Assembly (NCBI RefSeq): GCF_002741015.1
Contig: NZ_CP016616.1
Coordinates: 2,513,501-2,577,500, forward strand
Reading direction: 5' to 3'
From: Microvirga ossetica
Lineage (GTDB): Bacteria; Pseudomonadota; Alphaproteobacteria; Rhizobiales; Beijerinckiaceae
Length of the DNA stretch: 64,000 bases
Shown here: positions 33,720 to 42,740 of the stretch, one piece after another
Position numbering within the stretch: position 1 is the stretch's first letter
Layout of the letters: every line of letters begins with the position of its first letter
The notes under the pieces: generated by a model
What the model was told of the DNA's origin: nothing
The model's input: the letters and a program-made list of their open reading frames with translations, nothing else
Database searches by the model: none
Program-made: the position numbers and the translations under genes

Positions 33720-33801
33720 GGGAAGAATTCCCATATGAAAGGGGAGCCCCCGGGTTCACCGCTTCAAGGAGTTCAGCCTCGAGATGCAAGGAGATGGTCA
33801 G

Positions 33802-34359
33802 ATGGCCGATGCGCCTGCCGCGTTCGAAGATCGCGCCGACAAGAGTCTCTTGATCGTCGACGACGACCGGCCTTTCTCGACCCGCCTCGCCCGCGCCATG
33901 GAAGGCCGCGGCTACCTGGTTCGCGTGGCCGAAAGCGTTGCTGACGGCATTGCCGCGATCGAGAACGAGCCGCCGGCCTTTGCCGTGATCGACATGCGCC
34001 TCGGCGACGGCAACGGGCTCGACGTGATCGAGCGCCTCAAAAACCGGCGTCCCGATGCACGCGGCGTCATCCTCACCGGCTACGGCAACATCGCGACCGC
34101 TGTCACCGCGGTGAAGATGGGGGCCTTCGACTATCTGGCGAAGCCCGCCGATGCGGACGAGATCCATGCTGCCCTGATGGCCCAGCCCGGGGAACGTGCC
34201 CTGCCGCCCGAGAACCCCATGTCGGCGGACCGGGTACGCTGGGAGCATATCCAGCGGGTCTACGAACTGTGCGGCCGCAACGTGTCCGAGACCGCACGCC
34301 GCCTCAACATGCACCGCCGCACCCTGCAGCGGATCCTCGCCAAGCGCGCGCCGCGCTAG
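33802..34359 (+). CDS. regA: Redox response regulator, RegA/PrrA/ActR family
   Basis: A 185-residue response regulator. The receiver domain has SLLIVDDDRPF and the phospho-acceptor Asp64 in VIDMRLGDG, plus the conserved Lys of YLAKPAD. A Pro-rich hinge leads to a Fis-type helix-turn-helix (VSETARRLNMHRRTLQRILAKR, the near-invariant DNA-binding end of RegA proteins). AAGGAG lies 8 bases before the ATG at 33802; an upstream ATG at 33784 is less well placed. It is the cognate partner of the preceding RegB. Confidence 0.93.
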   Translation: MADAPAAFEDRADKSLLIVDDDRPFSTRLARAMEGRGYLVRVAESVADGIAAIENEPPAFAVIDMRLGDGNGLDVIERLKNRRPDARGVILTGYGNIATAVTAVKMGAFDYLAKPADADEIHAALMAQPGERALPPENPMSADRVRWEHIQRVYELCGRNVSETARRLNMHRRTLQRILAKRAPR

Positions 34360-34379
34360 ATCGCGCCCGGCGCCCGATC

Positions 34380-34913
34380 TCAGCGCGGGAAGGCCGGCCG
34401 CAACGCGCTCGAATCCCCAGCCTTGCGCCGCATCCACAGCATGACAAGACCGAACAGCGGCAGCAGGATGTCGGTATAAAAGATCACGCCGGCATTGCCG
34501 GGGGCATAGTTGTGCGCCTGCACCATCTGCACCGCATGGCCGATGGCAGCGCCCCAGAGGAAGCAGGCCGGTCCGACAATCGCGGCGAGGCGCAGGCCGT
34601 CGCTGCCCTTGAAGGCCATGAATCCCACGACCGAGAAGCCGAGGCTGGCAAAGCCGACCTCCTTCTGGAACGGGCTCGTCTGCCAGCCGATGAAGGAGGC
34701 CGCCATCTCCGAGAAGAAGACGTGCATGACGAAGTTGTAGAGGAAGCTGACCCCGAGCGAGAAGAACAGGAACCACGACAGAAGCGCCTCCGCCACCGCG
34801 GCACGGCCCCAGGGGCGCGGCCGCCGCAGCAGCGCGACGAGCGATGCGATCAGCCCGATGACGAAAAGCGTCAGCGTGAAATTGCTGAGCAGAAAGATGA
34901 TGACCTGTCTCAT
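34380..34913 (-). CDS. DUF6790-like membrane protein
   Basis: A 177-residue inner-membrane protein with four to five hydrophobic helices: LLSNFTLTLFVIGLIASL, the WFLFFSLGVSFLYNFVMHV segment, WGAAIGHAVQM and a last helix before MLWMRRK. FSEMAASFIGWQTSPFQKEV between helices 2 and 3 resembles the DUF6790 family. It is convergent with regA, 20 bases away. Function unknown. Confidence 0.7.
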   Translation of the reverse strand: MRQVIIFLLSNFTLTLFVIGLIASLVALLRRPRPWGRAAVAEALLSWFLFFSLGVSFLYNFVMHVFFSEMAASFIGWQTSPFQKEVGFASLGFSVVGFMAFKGSDGLRLAAIVGPACFLWGAAIGHAVQMVQAHNYAPGNAGVIFYTDILLPLFGLVMLWMRRKAGDSSALRPAFPR

Positions 34914-35053
34914 GATTGTCCCACTATCGTCACAGCCTCTGTGTGCCGTGGATTATGGCCAGGCATGTCTTTAGATAAACCTCTTCGCTGTCATCCCGGG
35001 AAGGATGTCGGCGCCATATTATGAGGAATAGGCGCGAAGGCTCCAGCCGCCCA

Positions 35054-35106
35054 CCTCTCCCCAGTGGGGAGAGGTGAACCCGCGCTACACCCTGATAGGC
35101 TGTCGC
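35054..35106. repeat. Partial copy of the CTCCCC intergenic element
   Basis: CCCACCTCTCCCCAGTGGGG is followed by AGAGGTGAACC and then CCTGATAGGCTGTCGCTCGA, which matches the core of the elements at 11354 and 16855. The right arm is missing. It lies between the DUF6790-like gene start and the mmcB stop. Confidence 0.6.
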
Positions 35107-35121
35107 TCGACCGAAGAGATA

Positions 35122-35619
35122 TCAAAGCCGTCCGTCGGCGATCCTGTCCGGATCGGCCAGGGCGTGCAGCAGGGCGGCGGCGGCATGGGCGAAGCGCAGG
35201 GTGACGGCCTTGCGGCGCGCGCCGGCGAGCGGGCGGTGGGCGGAAGGGCGCATGATCGCCGCGCCGAAGCTGTCGGCAATGATCAGGCCGCGATCTTCGG
35301 GCAGGATGTCCACGGGCACCGTCTCCGGCACGGCGAAATAGAACCGGTCGCAGAAATCCTCGTAATCGGGCCATTTCCGGTCGACCCGGAAATCGACCAC
35401 GCTCGACTTGATCTCGATGATGGTGAGCGCCCCATCGGGCGCGAGCGCGATGAGATCCGCGCGCCGGCCATTCGCCAGGGTGAACTCGGGCAGGGTGACG
35501 TGGCCGAGCTCCGAGAACAGGCGGCGCACGCCGCGCTGGATCCCGGCCGCTACGAGCGATTGGCGGCCGTCCGTCGGCAGGACGATGGGGCGGGAAAGAG
35601 TGGCGGGCGAATCGGACAT
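35122..35619 (-). CDS. mmcB: MmcB-family putative DNA-repair endonuclease
   Basis: A 165-residue protein of the MmcB family (PD-(D/E)xK fold). The catalytic segment reads RRADLIALAPDGALTIIEIK, giving the Asp and the E-x-K pair, followed by SSVVDFRVDRKWPDY. In Caulobacter, mmcB is mitomycin-induced and protects against DNA damage. I found no GTTC-N7-GTTC box directly upstream here, so SOS control cannot be claimed. Monocistronic. Confidence 0.87.
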   Translation of the reverse strand: MSDSPATLSRPIVLPTDGRQSLVAAGIQRGVRRLFSELGHVTLPEFTLANGRRADLIALAPDGALTIIEIKSSVVDFRVDRKWPDYEDFCDRFYFAVPETVPVDILPEDRGLIIADSFGAAIMRPSAHRPLAGARRKAVTLRFAHAAAALLHALADPDRIADGRL

Positions 35620-35689
35620 GGCCCCTAAATTACGCCCTCGCCGCCGGCCTGCAACGGTACGGTTGTCGCGCTGGCGACGCGAAGGCGGG

Positions 35690-37204
35690 TCAGATCAGGG
35701 CACCCGTTTCGCTCTCGTCCTCGGCGGCCTTCAGGGGTGCATCGACAGTGCAGATCACGCCTGCCGGAGCGAACGCGATCCTCGCCTCGCCGCCGAGATG
35801 CCCCTGGGCGAGGCTGCGCTCGACGAGCCGCGTGCCGAAGCCACGGCGCGACGGTGGGGAAACGGGCGGGCCTCCCCGCTCCTCCCACCGCAGGAGCAGA
35901 TGCGGCTCCTCCCGCATCCGGTCCACCTGCCATGCGATTTCGACCTCGCCCCTCTCGTTCGACAGCGCTCCGTACTTGACGGCATTGGTCGCGAGTTCCT
36001 GCAGCGCCATCGCGAGGGCGAGGGCCACATTGGGCGGGAGACGGATGGCCGGGCCGTGGCAATGGATGCGGCTCTGGCCCGTCGACTGGAACGGCGACAT
36101 GGCTTCGCCGACGACCTCGCCGATCCAGGCGCCGTCCCAGTTCTCGCGGGTCAGCACGTCGTGGGCGCGGGATAGGGCGAAGAGCCGCGACTCGATCGCC
36201 TCGCGCGCCGCCACGGTCGACCCCGCATTCCGCAAGGTCTGCGACGCGATCGACTGCACCGTCGCGAGGGTGTTCTTGACCCGGTGGTTCAGTTCGTTGA
36301 GCAGGAGCCGCTGATGGTCCTCCGAGCGCACCCGCTCGGTGACGTCGCTGCCTTCGGCGAAGACGCCGGTAATCCGGCCATGCGCATCGCGGATCGGCTG
36401 AAAGACGAAATCGACGAAGCGCTGTTCCGCCCCCCTTGTCGGATCCCGCTGCAGATAGACGGGCAGACCGCGGCCGACGAAAGGCTCCTGCGTTTCGTAG
36501 ACCTTGTCGAGCAGCCTGTCGAAGCCCTGTCCAGCGACCTCCGGCAGGGCCTCGAGGAGCGGCTTGCCGATGATCTCGCGCCGGCCGACGAGCTGGTAAT
36601 AGGCCTCGTTGACGAGCTCGAACACATGGTCGGGACCGCTGTAGATGACCATGAAGCCCGGAGCCTGATGGAAGAGCTCGCGCAGGCGATCCTTCTCCGC
36701 CGCGAGCCGCCGTTCCGCCATGACGCGTTCCGTCGTCTCCACGACGATCGCCAGCACGCCGCCCGGCTTGCCGGTCTCGTCGATGACGGGGCTGTAATCC
36801 AGGTTCATCCAGACCTGCTCGGGGACCCCGTTGCGGTACAGGGTGAGTTCCTGGTCGCGATAGGAGAGCGTGCCGCCGGCCATGCCGACGCGCATCACGT
36901 TGGCGTTGAAATCCGCCACCTCGGCCCAGCCCTCCAGCACCTTGGACCCCAACAGGCGCGGATGCCGGCCGCCGGCGAAGACGGTATAGGCATCGTTGTA
37001 GATCATGATCCCGTCCGGTCCCCAGAGAAGGACCATGGGTATCGGGGAGCGCAGCATGATGCTGATGGTGGTCCGCAGGCTCTGCGGCCACAGGTCCATC
37101 GGCCCGATGGAGGTGGCGCCCCAGTCGAAGGTTTTCATCAGAGCCGACGCCTCGCGGCCGCCGGCGAGAAAATCGGCGGGCGCCGTCCTGAGGTCACCGT
37201 GCAC
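35690..37204 (-). CDS. PAS-domain HWE-family sensor histidine kinase
   Basis: A 504-residue soluble kinase. An N-terminal PAS-like domain (~30-160, MVLLWGPDGIMIYNDAY) and a second PAS/PAC (~175-290, APGFMVIYSGPDHVFELVNE) precede the HWE core. Its phospho-acceptor is His307 in LLLNELNHRVKNTLATVQS. ALALAMALQELATNAVKYGA is the N box and WEERGGPPV the HWE G-region. No membrane helix is seen, so it senses a cytosolic signal (light, redox or a ligand). No response regulator is adjacent. Confidence 0.88.
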   Translation of the reverse strand: MHGDLRTAPADFLAGGREASALMKTFDWGATSIGPMDLWPQSLRTTISIMLRSPIPMVLLWGPDGIMIYNDAYTVFAGGRHPRLLGSKVLEGWAEVADFNANVMRVGMAGGTLSYRDQELTLYRNGVPEQVWMNLDYSPVIDETGKPGGVLAIVVETTERVMAERRLAAEKDRLRELFHQAPGFMVIYSGPDHVFELVNEAYYQLVGRREIIGKPLLEALPEVAGQGFDRLLDKVYETQEPFVGRGLPVYLQRDPTRGAEQRFVDFVFQPIRDAHGRITGVFAEGSDVTERVRSEDHQRLLLNELNHRVKNTLATVQSIASQTLRNAGSTVAAREAIESRLFALSRAHDVLTRENWDGAWIGEVVGEAMSPFQSTGQSRIHCHGPAIRLPPNVALALAMALQELATNAVKYGALSNERGEVEIAWQVDRMREEPHLLLRWEERGGPPVSPPSRRGFGTRLVERSLAQGHLGGEARIAFAPAGVICTVDAPLKAAEDESETGALI

Positions 37205-37461
37205 GGGTACTCATCCACTCTTCCCGTGAGCGGCTCCGCGGCCGGACGATCGCGCTTGGCGCGATGCATGTCGATGGCGATGCCGGCTCGTCTGTCGAAC
37301 CGGCTGAGCGGGCAGCCCTGTTGATCATAGCGGCTGAATATAGTCGCCGGGCGATCTGCGACAATCGCCGCGTCGATCGAACTTTCCTGCCTTAAGGCCT
37401 TCTATCCCAAGGCCGAGCTTGAACCGGCGGCGTGGGGACGTTTTATCGGCTTTTCGAGTCT

Positions 37462-37742
37462 CTAGGTCCAGGCGTATTCCAGCGTCTCGCGGAAGGCGAA
37501 GCGGTTGAGATGATCCTCGATCACTTTTTCATCCGGTCGCGTGTCTCCTCATCCGCGACGCTGAGCGTGATCTGCAGGTGGTCCGGCGAAGCAGTCAGTT
37601 CCGCCTTCCGGTCCTCGGAGAAGGGGATCGTGCTTTGCGTCGCGTCGAAGGTGACGGCGAACTTGTGCGACCAATGCTTACTCAGCTGCTGCAGGTAGCG
37701 GCTTGCATGGGCGGTGGGAACCTTCGCTTCGGTGACGAGCAT
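37462..37742 (-). pseudogene. DUF2218-family gene with a frameshift near its 3' end
   Basis: The frame from the ATG at 37742 codes 73 residues that match the start of DUF2218 (VPTAHASRYLQQLSKHWSHK) and stops at 37521-37523. In the next frame the sequence continues VIEDHLNRFAFRETLEYAWT to a stop at 37462-37464, which is the expected C-terminus of the family. The break falls at a run of five A (minus strand; T at 37525-37529). One extra A would restore a ~93-residue protein. It is either a real mutation, a sequencing error or a slippery site. AAGGAG precedes the start, so it is well set for translation. Confidence 0.7.
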
Positions 37743-37789
37743 TCATTCACTCCTTGGACGGCGGAATCGGCCATCGATGTCGTTCTCTC

Positions 37790-38002
37790 TTACCAGAAAA
37801 GCCGCCATTCCGGCGCCTGCGGAACGGCGATGTGCGGCAGGCCGTCGTTCTCGATCCTGCGGAGCTTCTCCTCGACCAGATCGGCCAGGACGCTGCGGGG
37901 ATGCGAGGCGCGCAATGCGCTCACCGCATCCCTGATTTGTTTCAGGTCCGAAGGAGAAACCATCGCTTCGCCGTCCTCTCGCATGTCCTGGATTGACGTC
38001 AT
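37790..38002 (-). CDS. Small hypothetical protein
   Basis: A 70-residue predicted protein beginning MTSIQDMREDGEAMVSPSDL, with two amphipathic helices (about residues 18-48) and a hydrophobic C-terminus EWRLFW. GGAG lies about 9 bases before the ATG at 38002. It follows the same strand as its neighbours with a gap of 47 bases to the DUF2218 start. I do not recognise a family; a longer start at 38065 is possible. Confidence 0.5.
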   Translation of the reverse strand: MTSIQDMREDGEAMVSPSDLKQIRDAVSALRASHPRSVLADLVEEKLRRIENDGLPHIAVPQAPEWRLFW

Positions 38003-38104
38003 GCCTGATGCTCCGTTCGAGCCGATGGAGCTGTGATCGTAGGCATGGCGCGCTGCCCGCTGCATTGCGGGAGGATTACGATTCCGTAATGGAGGCGGAC
38101 GGCC

Positions 38105-38659
38105 TCAATGCAGCATCAGGTGATGCGGCGACAGGTTCTCCAGCATGTCGCGCAGGTCGTCCATGTGAGGATTGATGAAAAGCGCGATCTGGAACGCGGC
38201 GCGGGCCTCGTTGAGATGACCGTGGCGCAGGCAGATATTGCCGAAGCCGGCGACGGCGCCGAAATGGCGCGGCTCGAGCCGCAGAGTCTGGGCGATGTCG
38301 AGCAGGCTGTCCGCATCGCGCTTCTCGATCGAGGCGAGCGTCGCCCGCTTGTTCCAGGCCTCGGCCCAGCAGGGATGCTTGGTCACGAGATGATCGAGGA
38401 GGGGACGCGCCTGCCTGAGCGAGCCCGAGCCGATGGCATCCACCGCGGCCGCCATCGTCTCCTCCGCAAGCCTGTCCTCGTGCGATCCCCACAAGGCCCA
38501 GATCTGGTCCTCGATCTCCTCGATCGGGCGATCGGGCTCCACCGCGGCCAGTTCACGGAACAGCGGGGTCAGGCGATGCGGCAGGCCGGAATTCGGCCTG
38601 CGGGTCGGAAGCTCGAGGACGAGCTGGAAAACCGGATCGAGCGGCAGGGAGCATGTCAT
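38105..38659 (-). CDS. Tetratricopeptide-like helical protein
   Basis: A 184-residue soluble protein. The C-terminal two-thirds form about three TPR-like helix pairs: ARPLLDHLVTKHPCWAEAWN, LLDIAQTLRLEPRHFGAVAG and HLNEARAAFQIALFINPHMD. The N-terminal part has a Glu-rich EEIEDQIWALWGSHED helix. Such repeats mediate protein contacts. No functional partner is obvious nearby. Confidence 0.75.
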   Translation of the reverse strand: MTCSLPLDPVFQLVLELPTRRPNSGLPHRLTPLFRELAAVEPDRPIEEIEDQIWALWGSHEDRLAEETMAAAVDAIGSGSLRQARPLLDHLVTKHPCWAEAWNKRATLASIEKRDADSLLDIAQTLRLEPRHFGAVAGFGNICLRHGHLNEARAAFQIALFINPHMDDLRDMLENLSPHHLMLH

Positions 38660-38923
38660 GGCTGGCTCGCAATCCCCCGTGACAGGCAGGGCGGTGAATC
38701 AGGAGGGTGACATAGGGGGCAAGTGCGGCGCGACGAGGGGTCGCCGAGCAAGGTCCGACACGGAAATCGAGACCGCGAATCCCTTTCGGAATCCGGCACC
38801 ATGTGCCGGAGCGCACTCCTCGCCGCAAAATGCTGCCGATAGGATACGCAAAACCAGGTCCCTTTTTGCGCGCGATGCGCTAGGTTCCGCTTCCGTCATG
38901 AATTCTCGTCGTTGGAGTTGTCC

Positions 38924-41470
38924 TTGGGAGCCGTCATCGAGCGCGACCCTCTTCGCCTGGCATGGAAAACCTCTCCGTTTCGCCATCTTATCGGCTTCGG
39001 CCTTCTGGCCCTGGCCGGCCTCCTGATTCTGATCGGCCTCGATCTGGTGCGCGTCGTCGTCGCCCGGGCCACCGGCGCGGCCGGGGGCTGGAGCGCGCCG
39101 GGGCCGTTCCTGCGGATCGCCCTCGATCCGCCGGGCCATTTCTGGGCCGAGCCGATCGTGCTGTTTTCCGGATTCATGCTGTCGCCGGAGGCCTTCGCGC
39201 TCGCCTCGGTCGCCGGGATCCTCCTCATCCCGCTGCTCATCGGCCTGATCCTGGTCGGGCTCGAGGCGCTGACCATCGGGATCGGCTCGGCGATGCTGGC
39301 GAAAACCCAGGCGGCCGCGCTCGACATCATCATGAAGGTTCCCTCCGCCTCGCATGACGAGGTGGCCATGGTGGCGGCGCTTGCCGCCCGGGGGCTTGCC
39401 CGGGAGAGCGGGGTACTCGGATCGAGCCTGCTCATCCCGGTCAAGCTCGGCGGCATGATCGGGCTCGCCTGCGCTTATGTCTTCGTCATGGACTGGCACC
39501 TCGGCGCGACCCTCGCGGCGGTTCTTGCCTTCGGCGCCGTGATCAGCGCCCGCCGGTCCCTCCTGCGCTTCGATGCCACCACGGCGCGGCATCGGGAGGG
39601 CGACGAGGCGGAAGGCGTGTTCGCCGCACTCGAGCAGCGCATTCCGGCCCTGCGCGCCCACGGCACCGGACCCTATGAACGGGACCGGGTGCGCGAGGCC
39701 CTGGCGCTGAGCCACCGGCCGGTAAGGCTGAGAGAATACCGCCTTGCGCTCGCCGAGGCGGCCTCCGCGGCAGTGCTCATGCTCGCGCCCCTGTCGGTCC
39801 TGGCCCTCGGCGCGTGGTTCTCGCAGGTCCGTCCGCTCAGTTCGGGCACGGTCGCGGCCTGCGTGCTCGCCGCGGCCTTGTCCGCCTACGGCACCCGCGA
39901 GGTGGTGCAGTGGCACCGGCTCGCCTTGCGGGCGCGGGCGCTGCTGATCGATCTCGGCAAGGGGCTAGGACCGTTGAAGCTGCGTGCCGCCCTGAAGGGC
40001 AAGGCCGTCCTTCCCGAAAGCGGCGCTCTCGTGGCCCAGGGCGTCTCCGCCTACGATCCCACGAGCGGCGCCCGGGTCGTCTCGGTCAACCTGAACCTCG
40101 CCTTCCCGTCCCATGTCGCCCTCGTCGGCGACGGGGATGCGGGCCCGCGGCTGCTCGCGGCCCTCATGAGCGGCCAGATGCCGCCCTCCCTCGGCCGTCT
40201 CACCTATGGCGGCGTCGATCTGGCCGCCGCCGATCCCGTGGGACGCAGCGGGCGCATCGCCTTTGCCGGAAACACGGTGCTGATCGAAGGCAGCCTGAAG
40301 GACAATCTGCTCTATGGCTGCGTCGCGCCGGCGGGCGAGATCGACCACCGCCTGTCCGATGCTATCGCCATCGCGGGCCTCGACCGCCTGACCCATGCCC
40401 GCGGCCTGTCCGGCACCCTCGATCCGGAGCGCGAGCCGAAGCTTGCCGCCGACATCGTGGAGGCCCGCCGGGCCGTGCAGACGGCGCTCGTCGCCGAGAA
40501 TCTCGACCGTTTCGTCGATCCCTTCGGCATGGAGCGCTACAACCGCTACGCCACGATCGGCGAGAACCTGCTGTTCGGGCAGCCGATCGGCGATGCCTTC
40601 CAGGAAGACCGCCTGGCGGGCCACCCCTTCGTGTGGGCGATCCTGGAGGCCAACGAGCTGACCAAGCCCCTGGCCCGGATGGGCCTGTCGATCGCAACCA
40701 GCATGATCGAGATTTTCGCGGACATCCCGGACGGATCGCCGCTCTTCGAGCGCTTCTCCTTCTTCTCCGCCGCCGACCGGCCCTATTTTCAGGATCTCGT
40801 CGACCGCAGGAACGAGCAGCGGCGCAGCGACCAGACCGCCCGGGATAGGGAGCGCCTGACCGGCCTCGCCCTGCGCTACAACGAGAGCCGGCACCGCCTC
40901 GGCCTGCTCGAACCCGGCCTGGAGCGGCAGATCCTCGTCGCCCGTGCGGATTTCGCCCGCATGCTGCCGGTGAGCCTGAAATCCGCGATCGAGTTCTACG
41001 ACGAGGCGCGCTTCTGCGCGGCGGCGAGCCTCCAGGACAACCTGCTCTTCGGGCGCATCGCGGCCGATCAGGCCGGCGCGCTCGAGGCGGTGCAGGAGGT
41101 GACGCGCCGCGTCCTGACCCAGCGGGGCCTCGACGGCGAGGTTTCGCGCATCGGCCTCGACACGCCCATCGACGTCCAGGGCGACGACCTGACCCTGAGC
41201 GAGGTCGCTGCCATCGACCTCGTGCGCGGCCTCGTGCGCCGACCGAGCATCCTGGTGGTGCAGCGCGCTCTCGACGGATTGCCGGGACCTGCCGCCGATC
41301 GGCTCGTGGCCAATCTGCGCCGCGCGCTGGTGGGCCGCGGTCTCATCCTGGTGACGCCATCGATCTCGCCCATTATGGATCAACCGCCCTTCGACGCGGT
41401 TATCCGTTTCGAGAGGGGCGAACCGGTGGTCGATCACCGCGGCAGACAACGGGAGGCGCTGAGTGCCTGA
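38924..41470 (+). CDS. ABC-transporter-like membrane protein with degenerate ATPase region
   Basis: An ~848-residue protein laid out like an ABC exporter, but catalytically ruined. Residues ~20-330 carry about six hydrophobic segments. The P-loop position reads VGDGDAGPR (402-410) with no GKS/T; the Q-loop Gln is replaced (IAFAGNTVL); and the Walker B-like strand reads SILVVQRALDGL with Gln for Asp. The motif that follows the Q-loop in exporters occurs three times: DNLLYG, ENLLFG and DNLLFG near 460, 547 and 705. TTG at 38924 has GGAG six bases upstream; TTG at 38912 is the alternative. Substrate and role unknown. Confidence 0.8.
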   Translation: MGAVIERDPLRLAWKTSPFRHLIGFGLLALAGLLILIGLDLVRVVVARATGAAGGWSAPGPFLRIALDPPGHFWAEPIVLFSGFMLSPEAFALASVAGILLIPLLIGLILVGLEALTIGIGSAMLAKTQAAALDIIMKVPSASHDEVAMVAALAARGLARESGVLGSSLLIPVKLGGMIGLACAYVFVMDWHLGATLAAVLAFGAVISARRSLLRFDATTARHREGDEAEGVFAALEQRIPALRAHGTGPYERDRVREALALSHRPVRLREYRLALAEAASAAVLMLAPLSVLALGAWFSQVRPLSSGTVAACVLAAALSAYGTREVVQWHRLALRARALLIDLGKGLGPLKLRAALKGKAVLPESGALVAQGVSAYDPTSGARVVSVNLNLAFPSHVALVGDGDAGPRLLAALMSGQMPPSLGRLTYGGVDLAAADPVGRSGRIAFAGNTVLIEGSLKDNLLYGCVAPAGEIDHRLSDAIAIAGLDRLTHARGLSGTLDPEREPKLAADIVEARRAVQTALVAENLDRFVDPFGMERYNRYATIGENLLFGQPIGDAFQEDRLAGHPFVWAILEANELTKPLARMGLSIATSMIEIFADIPDGSPLFERFSFFSAADRPYFQDLVDRRNEQRRSDQTARDRERLTGLALRYNESRHRLGLLEPGLERQILVARADFARMLPVSLKSAIEFYDEARFCAAASLQDNLLFGRIAADQAGALEAVQEVTRRVLTQRGLDGEVSRIGLDTPIDVQGDDLTLSEVAAIDLVRGLVRRPSILVVQRALDGLPGPAADRLVANLRRALVGRGLILVTPSISPIMDQPPFDAVIRFERGEPVVDHRGRQREALSA

Positions 41471-41515
41471 CGGATTCCACCTTGACCCGGCCGCCCGCTC
41501 GGGAGCAGCTTACAA

Positions 41516-41533
41516 ATGTGCGCTAGCGCACAT
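41516..41533. promoter_or_regulatory. Perfect 18-bp palindrome before the MBL-fold gene
   Basis: ATGTGCGCTAGCGCACAT is fully self-complementary and lies 33 bases before the ATG at 41566, a position suited to an operator. It could also act as a short terminator for the preceding gene, but no T run follows. Confidence 0.5.
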
Positions 41534-41565
41534 CAGCAGGGTTTTCCATTGATCATGATCCTGAC

Positions 41566-42465
41566 ATGGTAAGGCGTGTTGCATCCTCTGACGCGTTGCA
41601 GGTCCGGTTCTGGGGCACACGCGGCTCCACCTGTGCATCCGGCCCGCAATACGTCGAGTTTGGCTCGCACACTCCCTGCGTCGAGGTCCGATGCGGGGAG
41701 CGCCTCTTCATTTTCGATGCGGGGTCCGGCCTTGCCGCCCTAGGTGCAGAACTCGGCCCCACCGCTCCCGACAAGATCGACATCCTCCTCAGCCATCTCC
41801 ACCTCGACCACATCAGCGGCCTTCCCTTCTTCAAGCCCGCCCTGCTCGGCAGGGAACGCGTGATCCGCACCTATTGCGGCAATCTCGAAGGCGAGAGCGC
41901 CATGGAGCCGCTGAACCGCCTCTTCGCGCCGCCGCTCTTTCCCGTCCGCCTGAGCCAGCTGCCCGCCCGTTTCGAGCACCATGGCTTTCACGCGGGCGAG
42001 CCCCTCATCTTCGACGACGGTATGCGGGTCGAGACCCATCTCCTGAACCATCCCGGCGGCGCCACGGGCTTTCGCATCAACCATCGGGGCCGCAGCGTCT
42101 GCTACATCAGCGACGTGGAGCACAGCGACCTCTGGCCCGACCCCGGCCTCGCCGATTTCGTCCACGGCACCGACCTCATGATCTTCGACGGCATGTTCTC
42201 CGCCTCTGAATATGCCTATTGCCGCGGCTGGGGCCATTCCACATGGCAGAAGGGCGTGGAGCTCGCCCAGGGCGCCGACGTGAAATCTCTCGCGATCTTC
42301 CACCTCTATCCCGGCCATGACGACGCTTCCCTGAAAGCATCGGAAGCCGAGATGCAGGCCATCATGCCCACGGCCTTCATTGCCCGCGAGCGCCAGGTTG
42401 TGGCCTTCGAGCCTGCCGGTGTGACGGGTGCGAGCAAGCAGGAAACGCTCGCGGTCACGGCCTGA
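41566..42465 (+). CDS. MBL-fold metallo-hydrolase
   Basis: A 299-residue cytosolic metallo-beta-lactamase-fold hydrolase. The start RFWGTRGSTCASGPQYVEFG is typical of the phosphodiesterase-like branch. SHLHLDHISG gives HxHxDH, the two-metal site, with further ligands in LNHPGGATGFR, YISDVEHSD and HLYPGHDD. The branch includes cyclic-nucleotide and phosphonate enzymes; the substrate is not decidable. No signal peptide is present. Confidence 0.85.
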   Translation: MVRRVASSDALQVRFWGTRGSTCASGPQYVEFGSHTPCVEVRCGERLFIFDAGSGLAALGAELGPTAPDKIDILLSHLHLDHISGLPFFKPALLGRERVIRTYCGNLEGESAMEPLNRLFAPPLFPVRLSQLPARFEHHGFHAGEPLIFDDGMRVETHLLNHPGGATGFRINHRGRSVCYISDVEHSDLWPDPGLADFVHGTDLMIFDGMFSASEYAYCRGWGHSTWQKGVELAQGADVKSLAIFHLYPGHDDASLKASEAEMQAIMPTAFIARERQVVAFEPAGVTGASKQETLAVTA

Positions 42466-42740
42466 GACAGGCGCCCTGGTATCTCTCAAGGATTTTATGA
42501 TGCCGCGTTCAGGCTGGTAGGCCTGTTGTCGGTCGGCTGCGCCGAACGCCGTCCGAGACGGGGGTTCCTGCGAAAGGCCGCATGAGGCAGGGCTTCATCT
42601 GCGAACCCGGCGGCAGCCGTCATTTAAGCCCCGACGCGGAAATTCAGGATGATTCCGGTGTCGGCTCTTCATTGTTACATTATTATATTCATAGCTTGCC
42701 GCGAGCTGGTCCGGCAGGCCAGAGACAATGAGGGCTTGTC

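Noticed and set aside
35620..35689. LexA box before mmcB
   Set aside because: Expected from Caulobacter, but no GTTC-N7-GTTC or GAAC-N7-GAAC was found in this gap or just beyond.
39965..41449. A 494-codon minus-strand frame across the ABC-like gene
   Set aside because: Considered because the plus-strand protein is degenerate, but the plus-strand frame has membrane helices and recognisable ABC order, while the minus-strand product has no domain.
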